From: Linum tenue
Taxonomy: Eukaryota; Streptophyta; Magnoliopsida; Malpighiales; Linaceae
NCBI GenBank assembly: GCA_946122785.1
Contig: CAMGYJ010000007.1
Location: 6,154,909 to 6,218,908, forward strand
DNA: 64,000 nucleotides
Direction: 5' to 3'
Shown: positions 1-12,329 of the stretch, one piece after another
Position numbering within the stretch: the first letter of the stretch is position 1
Layout of the letters: each line of letters opens with the position of its first letter
The notes under the pieces: model-generated
What the model was told of the DNA's origin: nothing
Database searches by the model: none
Seen by the model: only the letters and a program-made list of their open reading frames with translations
Made by a program: the position numbers and the translations under genes

Positions 1-35
1 TTTGGACTGCTCACCAGCTCCATTACATCTCATGA

Positions 36-133
36 AGCCAAACGTTATGGGCCTTGCTTGGAATCAGAACAAGTTAAATGTGGGTCAGCCCAAGCCAAAC
101 GATATGGGCCTTGCTTGGCTCTGTGGCCCATTT
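36..133 (+). promoter_or_regulatory. Promoter block with three TGGGCC site II-like motifs, two in a duplicated unit
   Basis: An approximately 20-base stretch ending in ATGGGCCTTGCTTGG occurs at about 36-61 and again at about 93-118, 57 bases apart. A third motif, in reverse orientation (TGGCCCAT), follows near 122-129. TGGGCC/T site II elements are known to be enriched in promoters of plant nuclear genes for mitochondrial and ribosomal proteins. The block lies 170-260 bases upstream of the ATG of a predicted mitochondrial protein, which fits. Assigning it as promoter is inference. Confidence 0.45.
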
Positions 134-296
134 TCCGACCTCGATTGCGGAACCAAAAACCTTGGGACGACGTCGACGAGTGTCGAAACCCAAAAACCCT
201 GCCCTGAACTCGATCTCTCTCTCCGTAAACAATAGTTCGTTGTTAGAAGCTTTCTCTGCACTGCGAATCAAGGAATTTCGACCACGGAGCGAAGAA

Positions 297-2121
297 ATGG
301 GACGGGCAGCTCTTCTCCACTTGATCCGATCTCCAACCAGATGCATATCTTCTGCCACCAACCGCTTACCTTCAGGTTTGTTGTTCTCGTTTCTCACTGC
401 AGAAGCATCGTATGCTGACCTGACCTAATACCCTTTTACTGGAATTGTACGAGGAGAAGAAAGTTCCGATCTTTTCTTGGTTTAAGCTTGTAATTTGGTT
501 CTGTCACCTCTTCTGCTGACAAGGTCTTTTGAGTTGAATGGGGAACAAATTCTGTGGTCTTGTAGCTCTTAGATGTGACCATTTTGAGCGGGTCTCTGGG
601 TTTTTTTCCTGTCTTACTCGTGAGCATCTCCTGTTTCTACTTTCTAGTTTCATTCAGGGTGGTAGTTTCTACTGAACATTTATAGAGATTGGCTTCAATT
701 TCTTGTTGATAGGATGTCCTGATTAGATTCTCCTGGGGTAGCAGCCATGATCCTATCCTAGTTTTTGCTTGCAGTCTGTAGCTTACTATTGCACAATCGG
801 TGTTTTGAGCTGTAACTCCCAGACAGTTATCATTTAACGGTCTGTGTACAAAGGAAAATGAATTTACCTTTGCAGAGTGTTCAGAATCATATAGTGTCCA
901 TTCCGTTCTTATTAACAATTCACAGTGTTGGACCCCTAATTTGGATATTTTCAGTTACTTTCTACAGTCTAACTAGGGCTGCTTCCCTCTTTTAGCTTGA
1001 CAAGTTCGGTTGTGCTAATTATGCTTCATGTTTCAAGTCGCCCTATGTCCAAGTTAGTGTTTAAGTTATATATACCAAATGTTTTGGTCATGTAAACCTC
1101 CCTGGTTACTGTTGATCTGACCTGGTTCAACCTAGTGTGATCTTTGCCTTGTGCTTGTAATCAAACTATATCCAATCTCTCTTATAAATTTTTTGTCCAA
1201 CTATGCCTTTCAAGCACGATCGGGTTGGTTGATACATGATGAGATTGAGTTCATTTAACATGTTTTCATTTTTTGCCCCGTATTCTGTGCTAGTGATGTT
1301 CCTATAGTTTGCTGCATCATTGTTTTAGGAACATTCTGTGTCTGCATTCTAGTTTCAGAATCGTTGCTTCTCAGCAACCAACCACTGGCTTATCAGAACA
1401 TGCATATTTATCCCTTTCTTTTGAAGGTGTAGACTTCTAACTCCTTGTTGTTGATTCCATCCCTCAATTAGGTTGTCAACCCTATAGGACCATCACATGG
1501 TTGCACCATCCAAATGCTAGACCCAGCTTCACTCCTGCTTTCTCGGCGCAGAAAAGGTGGGCATCTCAAGCTGCTGCTGCCGAAGAAGATGATAACAGGA
1601 TCTCCATTGGTCCACGCAAGGATAAATCACCTGAAGAAGACAAAGATGATGAAGACGAGACCGGGATTGTTTATCGAGGTCCCATATCATCAACGATCAA
1701 GAAAGTTAAGATGCTATCACTCTCCACCTGCTGTCTGTCGGTCTCCCTGGGACCCGTCATCACCTTCATGACGTCAACAGATTCGAACGTGATCCTCAAG
1801 GGTGCGGTTGCATCATCCGTGATCTTCTTCAGCGCCTCGACCACCGCGGCGCTGCACTGGTTCGTGAGCCCTTACATTCACAGGCTGAGGTGGCAGCCTG
1901 GTTCCGACAGCTTTGAGGTGGACAAGATGTCCTGGCTGGCCACGTTTGCCAAGGAGACCATCCGATTTGCAGACATCCGTGTGGCGGAGACCAACCGACC
2001 CTTTGTGTCCTTCATGGCCAATGGTAAGTTTTACTTCGTGGACAAAGAGCACTGCCACAACAAAGCATTGCTTGCCAGACTTACCCCGCAGACGCGGGAA
2101 TCAGCATTCAAGAACTTGTGA
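297..2121 (+). CDS. TMEM70-like mitochondrial inner-membrane protein
   Basis: Two exons, 297-375 and 1472-2121, encode 242 aa. The intron begins tcag|gtttg and ends aattag, and the phase-1 junction keeps the frame. The N-terminus (MGRAALLHLIRSPTRC...) is basic and Ser/Arg rich with no acidic residues, like a mitochondrial presequence. An acidic linker follows (EEDDNR, PEEDKDDEDE). Two hydrophobic segments then form a likely membrane hairpin: one around LSTCCLSVSLGPVITFM, one around AVASSVIFFSASTTAALHWF. A polar C-terminal domain follows. This layout matches the TMEM70/TMEM186 family, whose animal members help assemble ATP synthase and complex I. A family-level call is reasonable; the exact plant function is inferred. 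The site II motifs upstream agree with a mitochondrial role. The 1.1-kb intron shows no other coding exon. Confidence 0.7.
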
Positions 2122-3184
2122 TTGGAGAAGGGGCCGAACCATCCTTGCAATATGTACCAGAGAGCTTAATTCCTCTTATCTGGTCTCGACACTTGATCCT
2201 ACCCGATTTAAGCTTGGGTTTATGACTAGCTTAAAACTGTTTCAGGTAGAAGGGAGTTTAGATAATAATTTTATGCAGTCGAATCCCATCGAGTTGCTGA
2301 AGTTTTGCTGGCGGTGAAGAATATTTGTTCGAAGATCTTTCATGTTTGAAATTGCAAGAGTTATCGCAGTATTATGTACACAAGTCCAGAATCCTCACTT
2401 TATAGTTTATACAGAAAGTGCTATTTCTCATACAACGGTTCAAATTCAAAACTAGGGAGTACTATTTCTAATACCAACTTTCACGAACTCGACGAAGCAA
2501 ATATAAAGCTCGGTTTAAAAACAAAGCTGCAGTTTAGAGGATTCAATCGATTTCGGTATATGCTTTGAGCCAAACGACGGAATATTCACTGTTTATCTTG
2601 TGCATCGGTGCAGCAGTCGCGGTCCCAAAACGAGGGTTGATGTTTTTGATCCGAAGCAAAACAATAGGGGAACTTCTAGAGGAATCAGATTCCCAGAGTT
2701 CTAATCCATCGATGTAACGAACAAGAAGGAAAGGATGAATTTTCTTCCAAGTTTCCATAACATCCATTCTCATAGCATAATCAACTGATCAATCAAAAAA
2801 CATTGCAACAGGCATTATACGGAACAATACCACGAACATATAACTAGTATGTAATTATAAGAGACATCCATTCCTGGAAGCAAAAGAAGCTCGAGAACTC
2901 AATACTCCAGAGCAAAATCCTTGGGCAAATACCAACAGTAGCAACAACACAAACTTTAAAAATGTTTAGACTCGACATAGAAACGACCACAAAAAGACTC
3001 AGAAACTCGAAACAGTAGCACCATAACTCCACCACCGCCTATCAAGGACCCAATTCTGTGAATTGCATCCAAGGGACGATGGTGATGACCTGACATTGTA
3101 ATTCTCAAACGAAACAGAAACTCCTCCAGCAACACGCCGGCTTGTAGTGACCAAGCTCCATTCCCTGCAGTCGACCTGCACGGT
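2122..3184. other. Convergent intergenic region
   Basis: Holds the 3' UTRs of the TMEM70-like gene (+) and of eEF1A (-), which converge here. Short open frames in this stretch show no recognisable domain or codon bias. I see no other gene. Confidence 0.5.
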
Positions 3185-4639
3185 TCATTTCTTCTTGGCA
3201 GCAGCCTTGGTGACCTTGGCACCGGTGGGATCCTTCTTCTCCACGGCCTTGATCACACCAACAGCAACAGTCTGCCTCATGTCACGGACGGCAAACCTAC
3301 CCAGGGGTGGGTACTCAGAGAAGGTCTCAACCACCATGGGCTTGGTTGGAATCATCTTAACGAACCCGGCATCTCCGTTCTTCAAAAACTTGGGCTCCTT
3401 CTCAAGTTCCTTACCAGATCGCCTGTCAATCTTGGTCATGATCTCAGAGAACTTAACAGCGATGTGGGAAGTGTGGCAATCCAGCACTGGGGCATAGCCG
3501 TTTCCGATCTGGCCGGGATGGTTCATGATGATGACCTGGGAGGTGAAGTTGGCAGCCTCCTTGGCAGGGTCGTCCTTGGAGTTAGAGGCAACAAACCCAC
3601 GCTTGAGATCCTTGACAGCAACATTCTTGACGTTGAACCCGACATTGTCACCAGGGAGAGCCTCCTGGAGAGCTTCGTGGTGCATCTCCACAGACTTGAC
3701 CTCAGTTGTCAACCCAGTAGGGCCGAAGGTGACAACCATACCAGGCTTGATGACACCGGTTTCAACCCTGCCCACTGGCACAGTTCCAATACCTCCGATC
3801 TTGTACACGTCCTGAAGTGGGAGACGGAGTGGCTTGTCTGATGGCCTCTTGGGCTCGTTGATGTTGTCAAGAGCATCAAGAAGGGTTGGACCCTTGTACC
3901 AGTCGAGGTTGGTTGACCTCTCAATCATGTTGTCACCTTCAAACCCAGAGATGGGAACGAAGGGAACCTTGTCTGGGTTGTAACCAACCTTCTTCAAGTA
4001 GGATGAAACTTCCTTCACGATTTCATCGTACCTTGCCTTCGAGTACTTGGGGGTAGTGGCATCCATCTGACCATCAAATGCAGGATACAACCATTAGTTA
4101 AAGAACAATTAACTAGTACTCAAACGAACACATCAGAAAACAATGAACACATAAAGGGAACATGAATAGGAACAGACCTTGTTGCAGCAGCAAATCATCT
4201 GCTTGACACCAAGGGTGAAAGCAAGGAGAGCATGCTCACGGGTCTGTCCATCCTTGGAGATACCAGCCTCAAAACCACCAGTGGTGGAATCGATGATGAG
4301 GACAGCACAATCAGCCTGGGAGGTACCAGTAATCATGTTCTTGATGAAATCACGATGCCCGGGGGCATCAATGACCGTGCAGTAGTACTTGGTGGTCTCG
4401 AACTTCCAGAGAGCGATATCAATTGTGATACCACGCTCACGCTCAGCCTTCAGCTTGTCGAGCACCCAGGCGTACTTGAATGACCTCTTGTTCATCTCAG
4501 CAGCTTCCTTCTCGAACCTCTCAATCACACGCTTGTCGATGCCTCCAAGCTTGTAGATCAAGTGACCCGTGGTGGTGGACTTGCCGGAGTCGACATGTCC
4601 AATGACCACGATATTGATATGAACCTTTTCCTTACCCAT
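3185..4639 (-). CDS. eEF1A: Translation elongation factor 1-alpha (eEF1A)
   Basis: Delivers aminoacyl-tRNA to the ribosome as a GTP complex in the cytosol. Exons 4639-4178 and 4066-3185 are joined across a 111-base intron to give 447 aa, the standard plant length. GTPase motifs are all present: GHVDSGKST (P-loop, near residue 14), [13 protein letters not shown] (near 91) and NKMD (153-156). The intron falls exactly between NK and MD of the last motif. The C-terminus ([12 protein letters not shown]) is typical. A leader intron and TATA box lie upstream (separate entries). No frame damage is seen, so this is an expressed-type gene rather than a processed copy. Plants carry several near-identical eEF1A genes, so which paralog this is cannot be told. 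Confidence 0.97.
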
Positions 4640-4655
4640 GATGACGAAACCCTAG

Positions 4656-5091
4656 CTGCAAACAATAATAAAAAATATTCCAGGGAAAGAGGACTCGTTC
4701 AGATCCACGATTCACAATCTCAACGGAGCAACATAATTACATATCTAGACAAACAGGACAGCAGTAATAACAATCGGAAGAACTGGCGTTCGATAAATCT
4801 TAAATCACAAGATGCGACAAAACGAAGAAACCAGCTGAAACATGGAGAGGAAACCAACGGTATTCAAGATAAACAGAGAATCCGGGAGCCACAGATGCTT
4901 AAGGAAAGTAAGGAATCGGTAAACAAACACCAGCTTGATGCCGTTCCAAATCTCGGATCAGAGCAACCGGCAATGAATTACACAGAAACAGATCCTAAAT
5001 CGACGGAGGAGGAATACACCGAAAGCATGAACGGAACGAAGCGAAAGCAATTAGCAATCAAATCGAATGAGAAGGACAACGGAGAACGGAC
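4656..5091 (-). other. Leader (5' UTR) intron of eEF1A
   Basis: On the minus strand, ctcatcag|gtccgt at 5092/5091 forms the donor and tttgcag at 4658-4656 the acceptor, giving a 436-base intron. It ends 16 bases before the ATG. A short second leader exon (ctagggtttcgtcatc) carries the CTAGGGTTT telo-box complement. Plant eEF1A genes typically have such an intron, and it usually boosts expression. The boundaries are read from splice consensus, not from transcript data. Confidence 0.8.
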
Positions 5092-5194
5092 CTGATGAGA
5101 AGAATTCGCTTCGCAGAGAGCTAAAACCCTAGCCGTCAGTCGAGAGGAAAGCGTAGGGCGAGGATGGGGCGAGTGTGGCAGTAGGGTTTTCAGG

Positions 5195-5202
5195 TATTTA
5201 TA
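5195..5202 (-). promoter_or_regulatory. TATA box of eEF1A, with telo-box-like motifs nearby
   Basis: TATAAATA on the minus strand, about 100 bases upstream of the leader-intron donor, predicts transcription start near 5165. AAAACCCTA (telo-box-like) occurs on the minus strand at about 5182-5190, and the complementary orientation lies in the leader near 5122-5131. Telo-boxes are known cis elements of plant eEF1A and ribosomal protein genes. Confidence 0.7.
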
Positions 5203-7020
5203 ACAGCAGACCAAGTAATTCCCCCTCATAAAAGAAAAAGGACTCGCTGGAAGTGTATAATAACGTATATGCCCTCGAGGTTCATTACCCGATTGGCTCG
5301 GTGCACACGCGTAATTAGGGAGGATAAACGGATTAGAATTTAGAAGTAGGGTTTGGCAACGATCCAATTCACATGGAATGAATTTTATCAACAGTTATTT
5401 GGATTGAATTAAATTGAGTTTAGGTCCGATTTTAACTCTTACTTTTATTTTTTTTTGGTTTGCTCTTATTTGGAGTTGTTTCATTCTAGACCGAATCGAC
5501 CAATGTACACTCTAATTAGAAGCATGAAGGAATGAAATTAGATTAATGTAACCACGCCTCCAACTTGAATAGAGCAGGTAGATCGGATCAAATCAACCCG
5601 GTTATCCAATCGAATCTCTGACACCTGTTTGCATATTACTATAGTTGAGTTGACCGATTGGAGCAACACTCTCAGTTAATTCGGCCAAATGAAGTAAAGC
5701 GTGGCCTCGCTGGACTTCTTTGTTGTAATCATCAGCTTGAAACTCTTAATTATTCAATAAAAAGAGCTCCAAACTCCTAGATGCTCCTCCTAATCTTCTT
5801 CCCCAAGTCTCTTCTCGTATTCAAAGAACAACCCTCGACTCTTTTCTCTCTCTTTTGTGCTTTGTGTTCGAAAATATGCTCTTTTTTTACCTTGAACCCC
5901 AACTATTTTTAAAGGGTGGGGAATCCAGACTAGTTCACAGTTGAGATTTACTTAAGGACACAACCATGAGCTTGGTGCATGTCCTGTACTCTTTGAGGCG
6001 GCGTCCTTCTATCATGAGTTTCCTCAGAGATCATGATTGTGAACTCGTAGGTCGTGGTTTTCTTCAAGCACTTGCGAGTCCAATCACAATAGCTTGTGTT
6101 TTCTCGATTCTTCTTGTTGCTAGGGCTCACGACCTGGGTATAAAGATCCCAACCATGAACTCTCATGTCACGGACGTGATGTCTCGTTGTAGCAGAAGAA
6201 TTCCTCCTCTTGTAGTCTCCTACACTGTTGCCCTAAACTCCAATCCAATTCAATCCACCTAAACCAACATATTCATACCTCCATATAAAATACGAAGCGA
6301 TCATATGCGAAAGTTTGAAGATCAATTAATCTCAACAATGACATGAGAACACCTATATATAAAGAAGGATAATAGCATGTATTTTAGGTGTTATCAAATA
6401 CATCAACTAAAAATTACACCCTTCACATACAAATTCTCTAATCTTCTTAGGGTTCAATCTTATACATATGGAACATTATAAAAAACAATTATCATTCAAC
6501 AAAGACTTCTTTAAACATGATCAACTACTTCATGTACACTTTCTTATAGAAACCTTTTTTAGTGTGTTCGATAATGTTCACATTATGTTGACAATGATAT
6601 ACAAAGTCATAAATGTCGAGTCCAATTAGGTTTGATTGAGTTTAATATCATTGTCTTCGCGAGTAGGCTTAGATTTCCGTATATTAACTTGAATGACGTG
6701 ATCTACTAATTATTATAATTTGGAGAGAAAATAATAAATGGATACTTGGTAAATACTTCGACTGTCGATTCATATATGACTATGTTAAAAAATAAAATGT
6801 GAGTGATTGTTTTGTTAGTAATCCTAGTGTATGGGGCTACTTGTAATTAGTCTCTGTTTCCGTCAACCTATCGCCGCTGTGCGACTTCCGTCCCTTCCAT
6901 TTGAGGGTCAAAATCCGAATAGCACTACCGCCATTTCGTAATCATCCCGTCGGCTAGTCTGAGGTCTCGCCGTGATCTTGTCTCTCGGCTGAATTGACAG
7001 GCCGACGCCACCGTCCAACT
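5203..7020. other. Intergenic region, no gene seen
   Basis: AT-rich sequence between the eEF1A promoter (-) and the SYF1 promoter (+), so it probably contains both upstream regions. The longest open frame (98 codons at 5966-6262) has no recognisable domain. No clean terminal repeats or target duplications were noticed. Confidence 0.5.
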
Positions 7021-7182
7021 TCCTCACATCCGTGCTGCGGTCAGTTATCTCTGCTGTAGCTTCTGTGTTTTATTCCGTTTCTCGATTGGGACTGACCCAA
7101 ATTTCTACCACTCAAGTTCCTAGGGTTTACATTGGTCCAGTCCCGTGGAAAAGAGAGAAATTTAGCTTTCGTCATTATCACT

Positions 7183-10100
7183 ATGGCAATCCCCAGAGAG
7201 CTCTATCCCTCTCAGGACGATCTACCCTACGAGGAAGAGCTTTTGCGAAACCCATTTAGCCTGAAGCTGTGGTGGCGGTACCTAGTTGCCCGTCGAGAAG
7301 CCCCCTTCAAGAAGCGTTTTATAATATACGAGAGGGCACTCAAGGCTTTGCCTGGAAGTTACAAGCTCTGGCATGCCTATCTCACTGAACGCCTGGATGT
7401 TGTTAGAAACCTACCCATTACCCACTCCGAGTACAGGACTCTCAACAATACTTTTGAGAGAGCTTTGGTTACAATGCACAAGATGCCTCGTGTCTGGATA
7501 ATGTACTTGCAGACGTTGACGAGGCAGAAGTTTATCGAGCTCACTCGCCGAGCTGCAGACCGGGCACTTCGTGCTTTGCCCGTCACGCAGCACGATAGGA
7601 TCTGGGAGCTGTACTTGAAGTTTGTGAGTCAGGAAGGGGTTCCGATCGAGACTTCGTTGAGAGTCTATCGCAGGTATTTGAAGTACGATCCTGGTCATAT
7701 CGAGGACTTCATTGAGTTCTTGGTGAACTCGCGTCTTTGGCAAGAGTCAGCTGAGAGGTTGGCATCGGTTTTGAATGATGACCAGTTTTATTCACTGAAA
7801 GGAAAAACGAAGCACACGCTGTGGCTTGAACTTTGCGATTTGCTCACCAGGCATGCCAAAGATGTTTCTGGGATCAGCGTGGATGCAATAATTAGAGGCG
7901 GGATTAGGAAGTATACAAATGAAATTGGCAGATTATGGACATCTCTAGCAGATTATTATATCAGAAGGGCCTTGTTTGATAAGGCAAGAGACATTTTTGA
8001 GGAGGGTATGACCACTGTAATCACAGTGAGGGATTTCAGTGTGATCTTTGATGCGTATGCTGAGTTTGAGCAAGGCATGGCTGATCATAAAATTGAAAAT
8101 TTGGACTCTAGCGATGATGAGGAAGAAGACGGTCTGGAGGAGATTGATTTGGAAGTGGACGTTCGGCTGGAAGTCAAGTTAAAAAATTTCGAGAAGAAGT
8201 TACTCTCTGGTTTTTGGTTTAATGATGATAAGGATGTGGATCTGATGCTGGCAAGATTTGACTATCTAATGGAAAGAAGGCCTGAATTGGCTAATAGTGT
8301 TCTCTTGAGGCAAAATCCCCACAATGTGGAACAATGGCACCGGAGGGTGAAGCTCTTTGATGGTAATCCCGAGAAGCAGGTATTGACATATACTGAGGCT
8401 GTAAGAACTGTTGATCCGATGAAAGCAGTTGGAAAGCCTCACACTCTTTGGATTGCTTTCGCTAAGCTGTATGAGAAGCATAATGATCTTGTCAATGCGA
8501 GAGTGATTTTTGATAAGGCAGCGCAGGTAAATTATAAGACTGTTGATAATTTGGCTAGTGTGTGGTGTGAGTGGGCAGAGATGGAAATCAGACACAAAAA
8601 TTTCAAAGCTGCTTTGGAGCTTCTTAGGCGAGCGACAGCAGAGCCATCAGTTGAGGTCAAACGAAGAGTGGCTGCTGATGGGAATGAACCAGTCCAGATG
8701 AAGTTGCACAAGTCCTTGAGACTCTGGACCTTCTATGTTGACCTAGAGGAGGGTCTTGGTACACTAGAGTCGACTCGTGCTGTTTATGAGCGAATATTGG
8801 ACCTAAGAATAGCTACTCCGCAGATTATAATAAATTATGCATTCCTTCTGGAGGGAAATAAGTATTTTGAAGACGCATTCAAGGTGTATGAGAGAGGAGT
8901 CAAAATATTCAAGTACCCACATGTGAAGGACATATGGGTGACATATCTTTCAAAGTTTGTGAAGAGATATGGCAAGACAAAGCTGGAACGAGCTAGAGAA
9001 TTGTTTGAACATGCCATCGAGATGACTCCTGCAGACTCTGTTAAACCATTGTATCTACAGTATGCAAAGCTGGAAGAGGATTATGGCTTGGCGAAGCGAG
9101 CTATGAAGGTCTATGATCAAGCCACCAAGGGTGTTCCAAATAGTGAGAAATTGGGCATGTATGAAATTTACATTGCCCGAGCTGCTGAGATATTTGGTGT
9201 CCCGAAAACAAGAGAGATATATGAACAAGCAATTGAGTCTGGTCTCCCGGACAAAGATGTTAAGAAAATGTGTCTCAAGTATGCAGAGCTAGAGAAGAAC
9301 TTGGGAGAAATAGATCGGGCACGAGGGATATATGGATTTGCTTCTCAGTTTGCTGATCCAAGATCTGATCAAGATTTCTGGACTAAGTGGCATCAGTTTG
9401 AGGTTCTCCATGGAAATGAGGATACCTTCCGTGAAATGTTGCGGATCAAACGTACTGTTTCTGCTAGCTATAGCCAGGTATGTTTGCTTATCCTCTCTAT
9501 TTCATGTTCCATGCATAGTTCACTGCAAATCCTCTGTACGGTACACAATGCGAATCAAGTCTATTTACTGCGAATTGAGATTGTATGAATGGTTACCATG
9601 CCAACTCCGTTATTTATTATCAGAAGGTTGTTTTTGACCCCGGTAGGCAAACAAAGTAAAATAGTCACCTACATTAGAGATATGATTCCTTTCAGGACGT
9701 GGACTGTGATAATAATGTAAATGTTAGTAATCAAACCTTCGTCTTCTGTTTCATGTGCAATTGGAACTGGTGAGTCTATGTTCATGATTGATAAAACTTC
9801 CAAGTGGCCTAAAATGATGAATGAAAACTGAATGCGGGGGAGGAGCGTGACAATTGCAGTTATCAGTAATTCAGTATAGATCTTTATGCTGCAGTTTTTG
9901 TTCTGGTTTCATGGCATTCTATGTGTTGTAGTATCCTGGATTGTGTATGCCTCTTAAACTTGTGGCATTTGTTGGCAATTTTCCGCCAGTGCATTGAGCT
10001 ATATACTACTGATGGTTTTGTGTGTATTGTTGTCAAACAATCTAACATGTTACATTACTCATCTTTATGTTTTTTATTTTACTTTAGAATTTGTTTGGAT

Positions 10101-10620
10101 GATTTTTTTTTATTATGAACTTTGTTCTTACGTTTTTTTTTTGTCTTTGGTACTTCTGCAGACACACTTTATTCTACCAGAATATATGATGCAGAAGGAT
10201 CAAAAGATGAGCATCGATGATGCCAAGGACAAGTTGAAACAAGCTGGGCTACCGGAGGATGAAATGGCTGCTCTTGAAAAGCAACTAGCACCAATTAGCA
10301 CCCCTGAGAATGGCAAAGATAGCAACAACAGGACAACACTTGGGTTTGTAAGCGCAGGAGTGCAGACACAGACGGACGCAGGGCTGAAGGTCACCAGGAA
10401 CCAAGAAGACATTGAACTTCCCGACGAAAGTGACTCGGATGGTGATGTTGAGACCCTCGAAATTGCACAAAAGGATGTCCCCTCCGAGGTCTTTGGTGGA
10501 TTGGTTCGAAAGAGGGATGATGCAGAGAAAGCCAGCGGCGATGAAGGCCATGATGCTCCTACTGCACTTGGTGCTCTTGAGAGGATAAAACGGCTTAAAA
10601 GAGACGGGCTAAATGCCTAA
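7183..10620 (+). CDS. SYF1: Pre-mRNA-splicing factor SYF1 (XAB2 homolog)
   Basis: A scaffold subunit of the Prp19/NineTeen complex of the spliceosome in the nucleus. Exon 7183-9477 and exon 10162-10620 (intron 9478-10161, cag|gtatg to ctgcag, phase 0) give 917 aa, the usual length for the plant protein. The whole body is made of HAT (half-TPR) repeats, with recurrent W...Y/A...A...R spacing such as KLWWRYLVARREAPFKKRF and LWHAYLTERLD. An acidic insert (DSSDDEEEDGLEEIDLE) lies near residue 310. The tail (MSIDDAKDKLKQAGLPEDEM, then acidic, then ERIKRLKRDGLNA) is typical of SYF1. The start at 7183 (MAIPRELYPSQDDLPYEEE) is the conserved N-terminus; upstream in-frame sequence has only non-ATG codons. 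No damage is seen. Confidence 0.96.
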
Positions 10621-12324
10621 ATCACTAGTAAGCCAATTTGTATTCGAGATTTCCCACCCGGAGTTTGCTGCCTAACTTGTTGATTGCTTTTATCTTAAGA
10701 TAGATAGTTGCAACTTGTACGCTCTAGGCCTGTACAAGTTACACCGCTGAAATCCAGTTTAGTCGGGCATATTCTCCTCAGTGGTTGATAGTGTTTCCGT
10801 TGCTGTTGTTTTCCTTCCATCTCCTTTCACTAAATGCAATTTTGCAATCTGAAGTCACTTGATATGTGGATACAAAGTAAGATAGTTTCTGTGGTATCTG
10901 TTATTCTGCCTGACTAAAGTGTTGTTATCTAAAGTTTTGCGTGACGAGAGCCCAGTCACTTTATTTTCAGATGCTAGAACCGTTCGGAGGCTGGAAGCAT
11001 CGAGTGAAGATGGAAAGAACAGACCACTCAGTACCCGTGTTCTCGATCGAATCAATCAATCCTCCATAGGCACGGCAGAATCAAGCGTATGAGCCCTAAC
11101 AGGAGCATGTCATGGATTGTTTAGGTTGCTGGTCGTCCAGGAGCATCAGCAGCCTGCCTCTCATTTCTTGGCTTTTGGTTTCTTTATTTTGCACTGCCTC
11201 CAGAAAGTGTCCAATGGAGAAGAAAACGAGTTGTTAGGTTCTAGTTCTAGCTCGGCACAGGGAAACCATGCACTTGGCATCCTTCCACCCAGTCAGTTGA
11301 CTATCAGCAGCCGGTTGGGTGTTGGAGTTGCTGCCACACTCCAGTTCAGATTTGAGAATATGCTTTCTTCCTATGCTGTTGTTGCACTTAATTATATGGT
11401 GGTTTGTTCTACCATCATTTTCATCCTTCTCTAAGCTAAAGCTGTGGTGGAAAACGACATTGTCTGTCTCCCTATTCAAATAGTGGCATTTGGCAGGGAC
11501 AAAATGGTGGTGTTGTTATTGGAGAAGTAGCACAAGAACGATGAGACAGCAACGTGTATATACTCTATGCATATGTACTAGTATAGTTTGGAAAATGACT
11601 TGTGCCGTTACTCTGTAAGATACATGTATGCTACTTCCACGTTGGCTGCGTAGACTTGTAAAATTGATGTTTTGATTCTCGAGTCCAAATGTCTTTTTTT
11701 GTTCTGTTTTGAGTTTTGACTTCCCAGATTGTAGCTAGAAGGGTACAGATTTGGGGTCAAATTCAGAGGAGAGAAGAGAGAGACTGAGTCCCAACTTCCA
11801 GAGATTCATTTATTTAGCATTAGATGAGAATGAGATCCACCTGAAAACAAGAAACTGAAATAACAAGGAAGGGGGCCGGCCGTCAGCCCATCTAGAAAAG
11901 TTTGGTTAACCCAAATATCTCCTTACCTTGATTTCTGCTTATTAATGGTTTTTTTTTTCTAGAAGAAGAGAATATGTAGTTCTATTTTGAATAATTTTAC
12001 TTTTCTGTTTTAGTTATAGGTGAAATTTGAGAGTAAAAAAAAAAAAAAAATGTTTAGTTCTGTTTTCATATGCTATTGTGGTAGTAAAATTTGTCTTTTT
12101 TTAAGTTGTTGGAATAATTCATTTAAGCTTTGTCTATTACCAAATTTCATTAAAGAGATAGATGGCAATCACGACATCAACAAAACTATATCAAGAGATA
12201 GGTTGCTAAGCTAAGAAAGCAGAGGATGCATAAAAGTGTACGTATGGGGGGCTGGGATTGTGCTGACTAATGACGGTGTCAACATATGTCGCGCGTAAAT
12301 CCGTAATACGAAAAGAAAATAAGG
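10621..12324. other. SYF1 3' flank, intergenic
   Basis: Contains the SYF1 3' UTR. A short coding-like open frame ends at 11092 (see findings). A 105-codon open frame at 11117-11434 shows no domain I recognise. The rest is AT-rich, with poly-T and poly-A runs near 11950 and 12034. No complete gene can be supported. Confidence 0.45.
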
Positions 12325-12329
12325 CTTAG

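Noticed and set aside
3464..3841. A 125-codon open frame antisense to eEF1A exon 2
   Set aside because: A shadow of the conserved eEF1A coding sequence caused by its biased codon use.
4562..5095. A 177-codon + strand open frame antisense to the eEF1A start
   Set aside because: It covers the eEF1A leader intron and first codons in reverse. No domain, and the opposite strand has a complete, consistent gene.
11117..11434. A 105-codon + strand open frame after SYF1
   Set aside because: No recognisable domain, no promoter, and it lies in AT-rich 3' flank.
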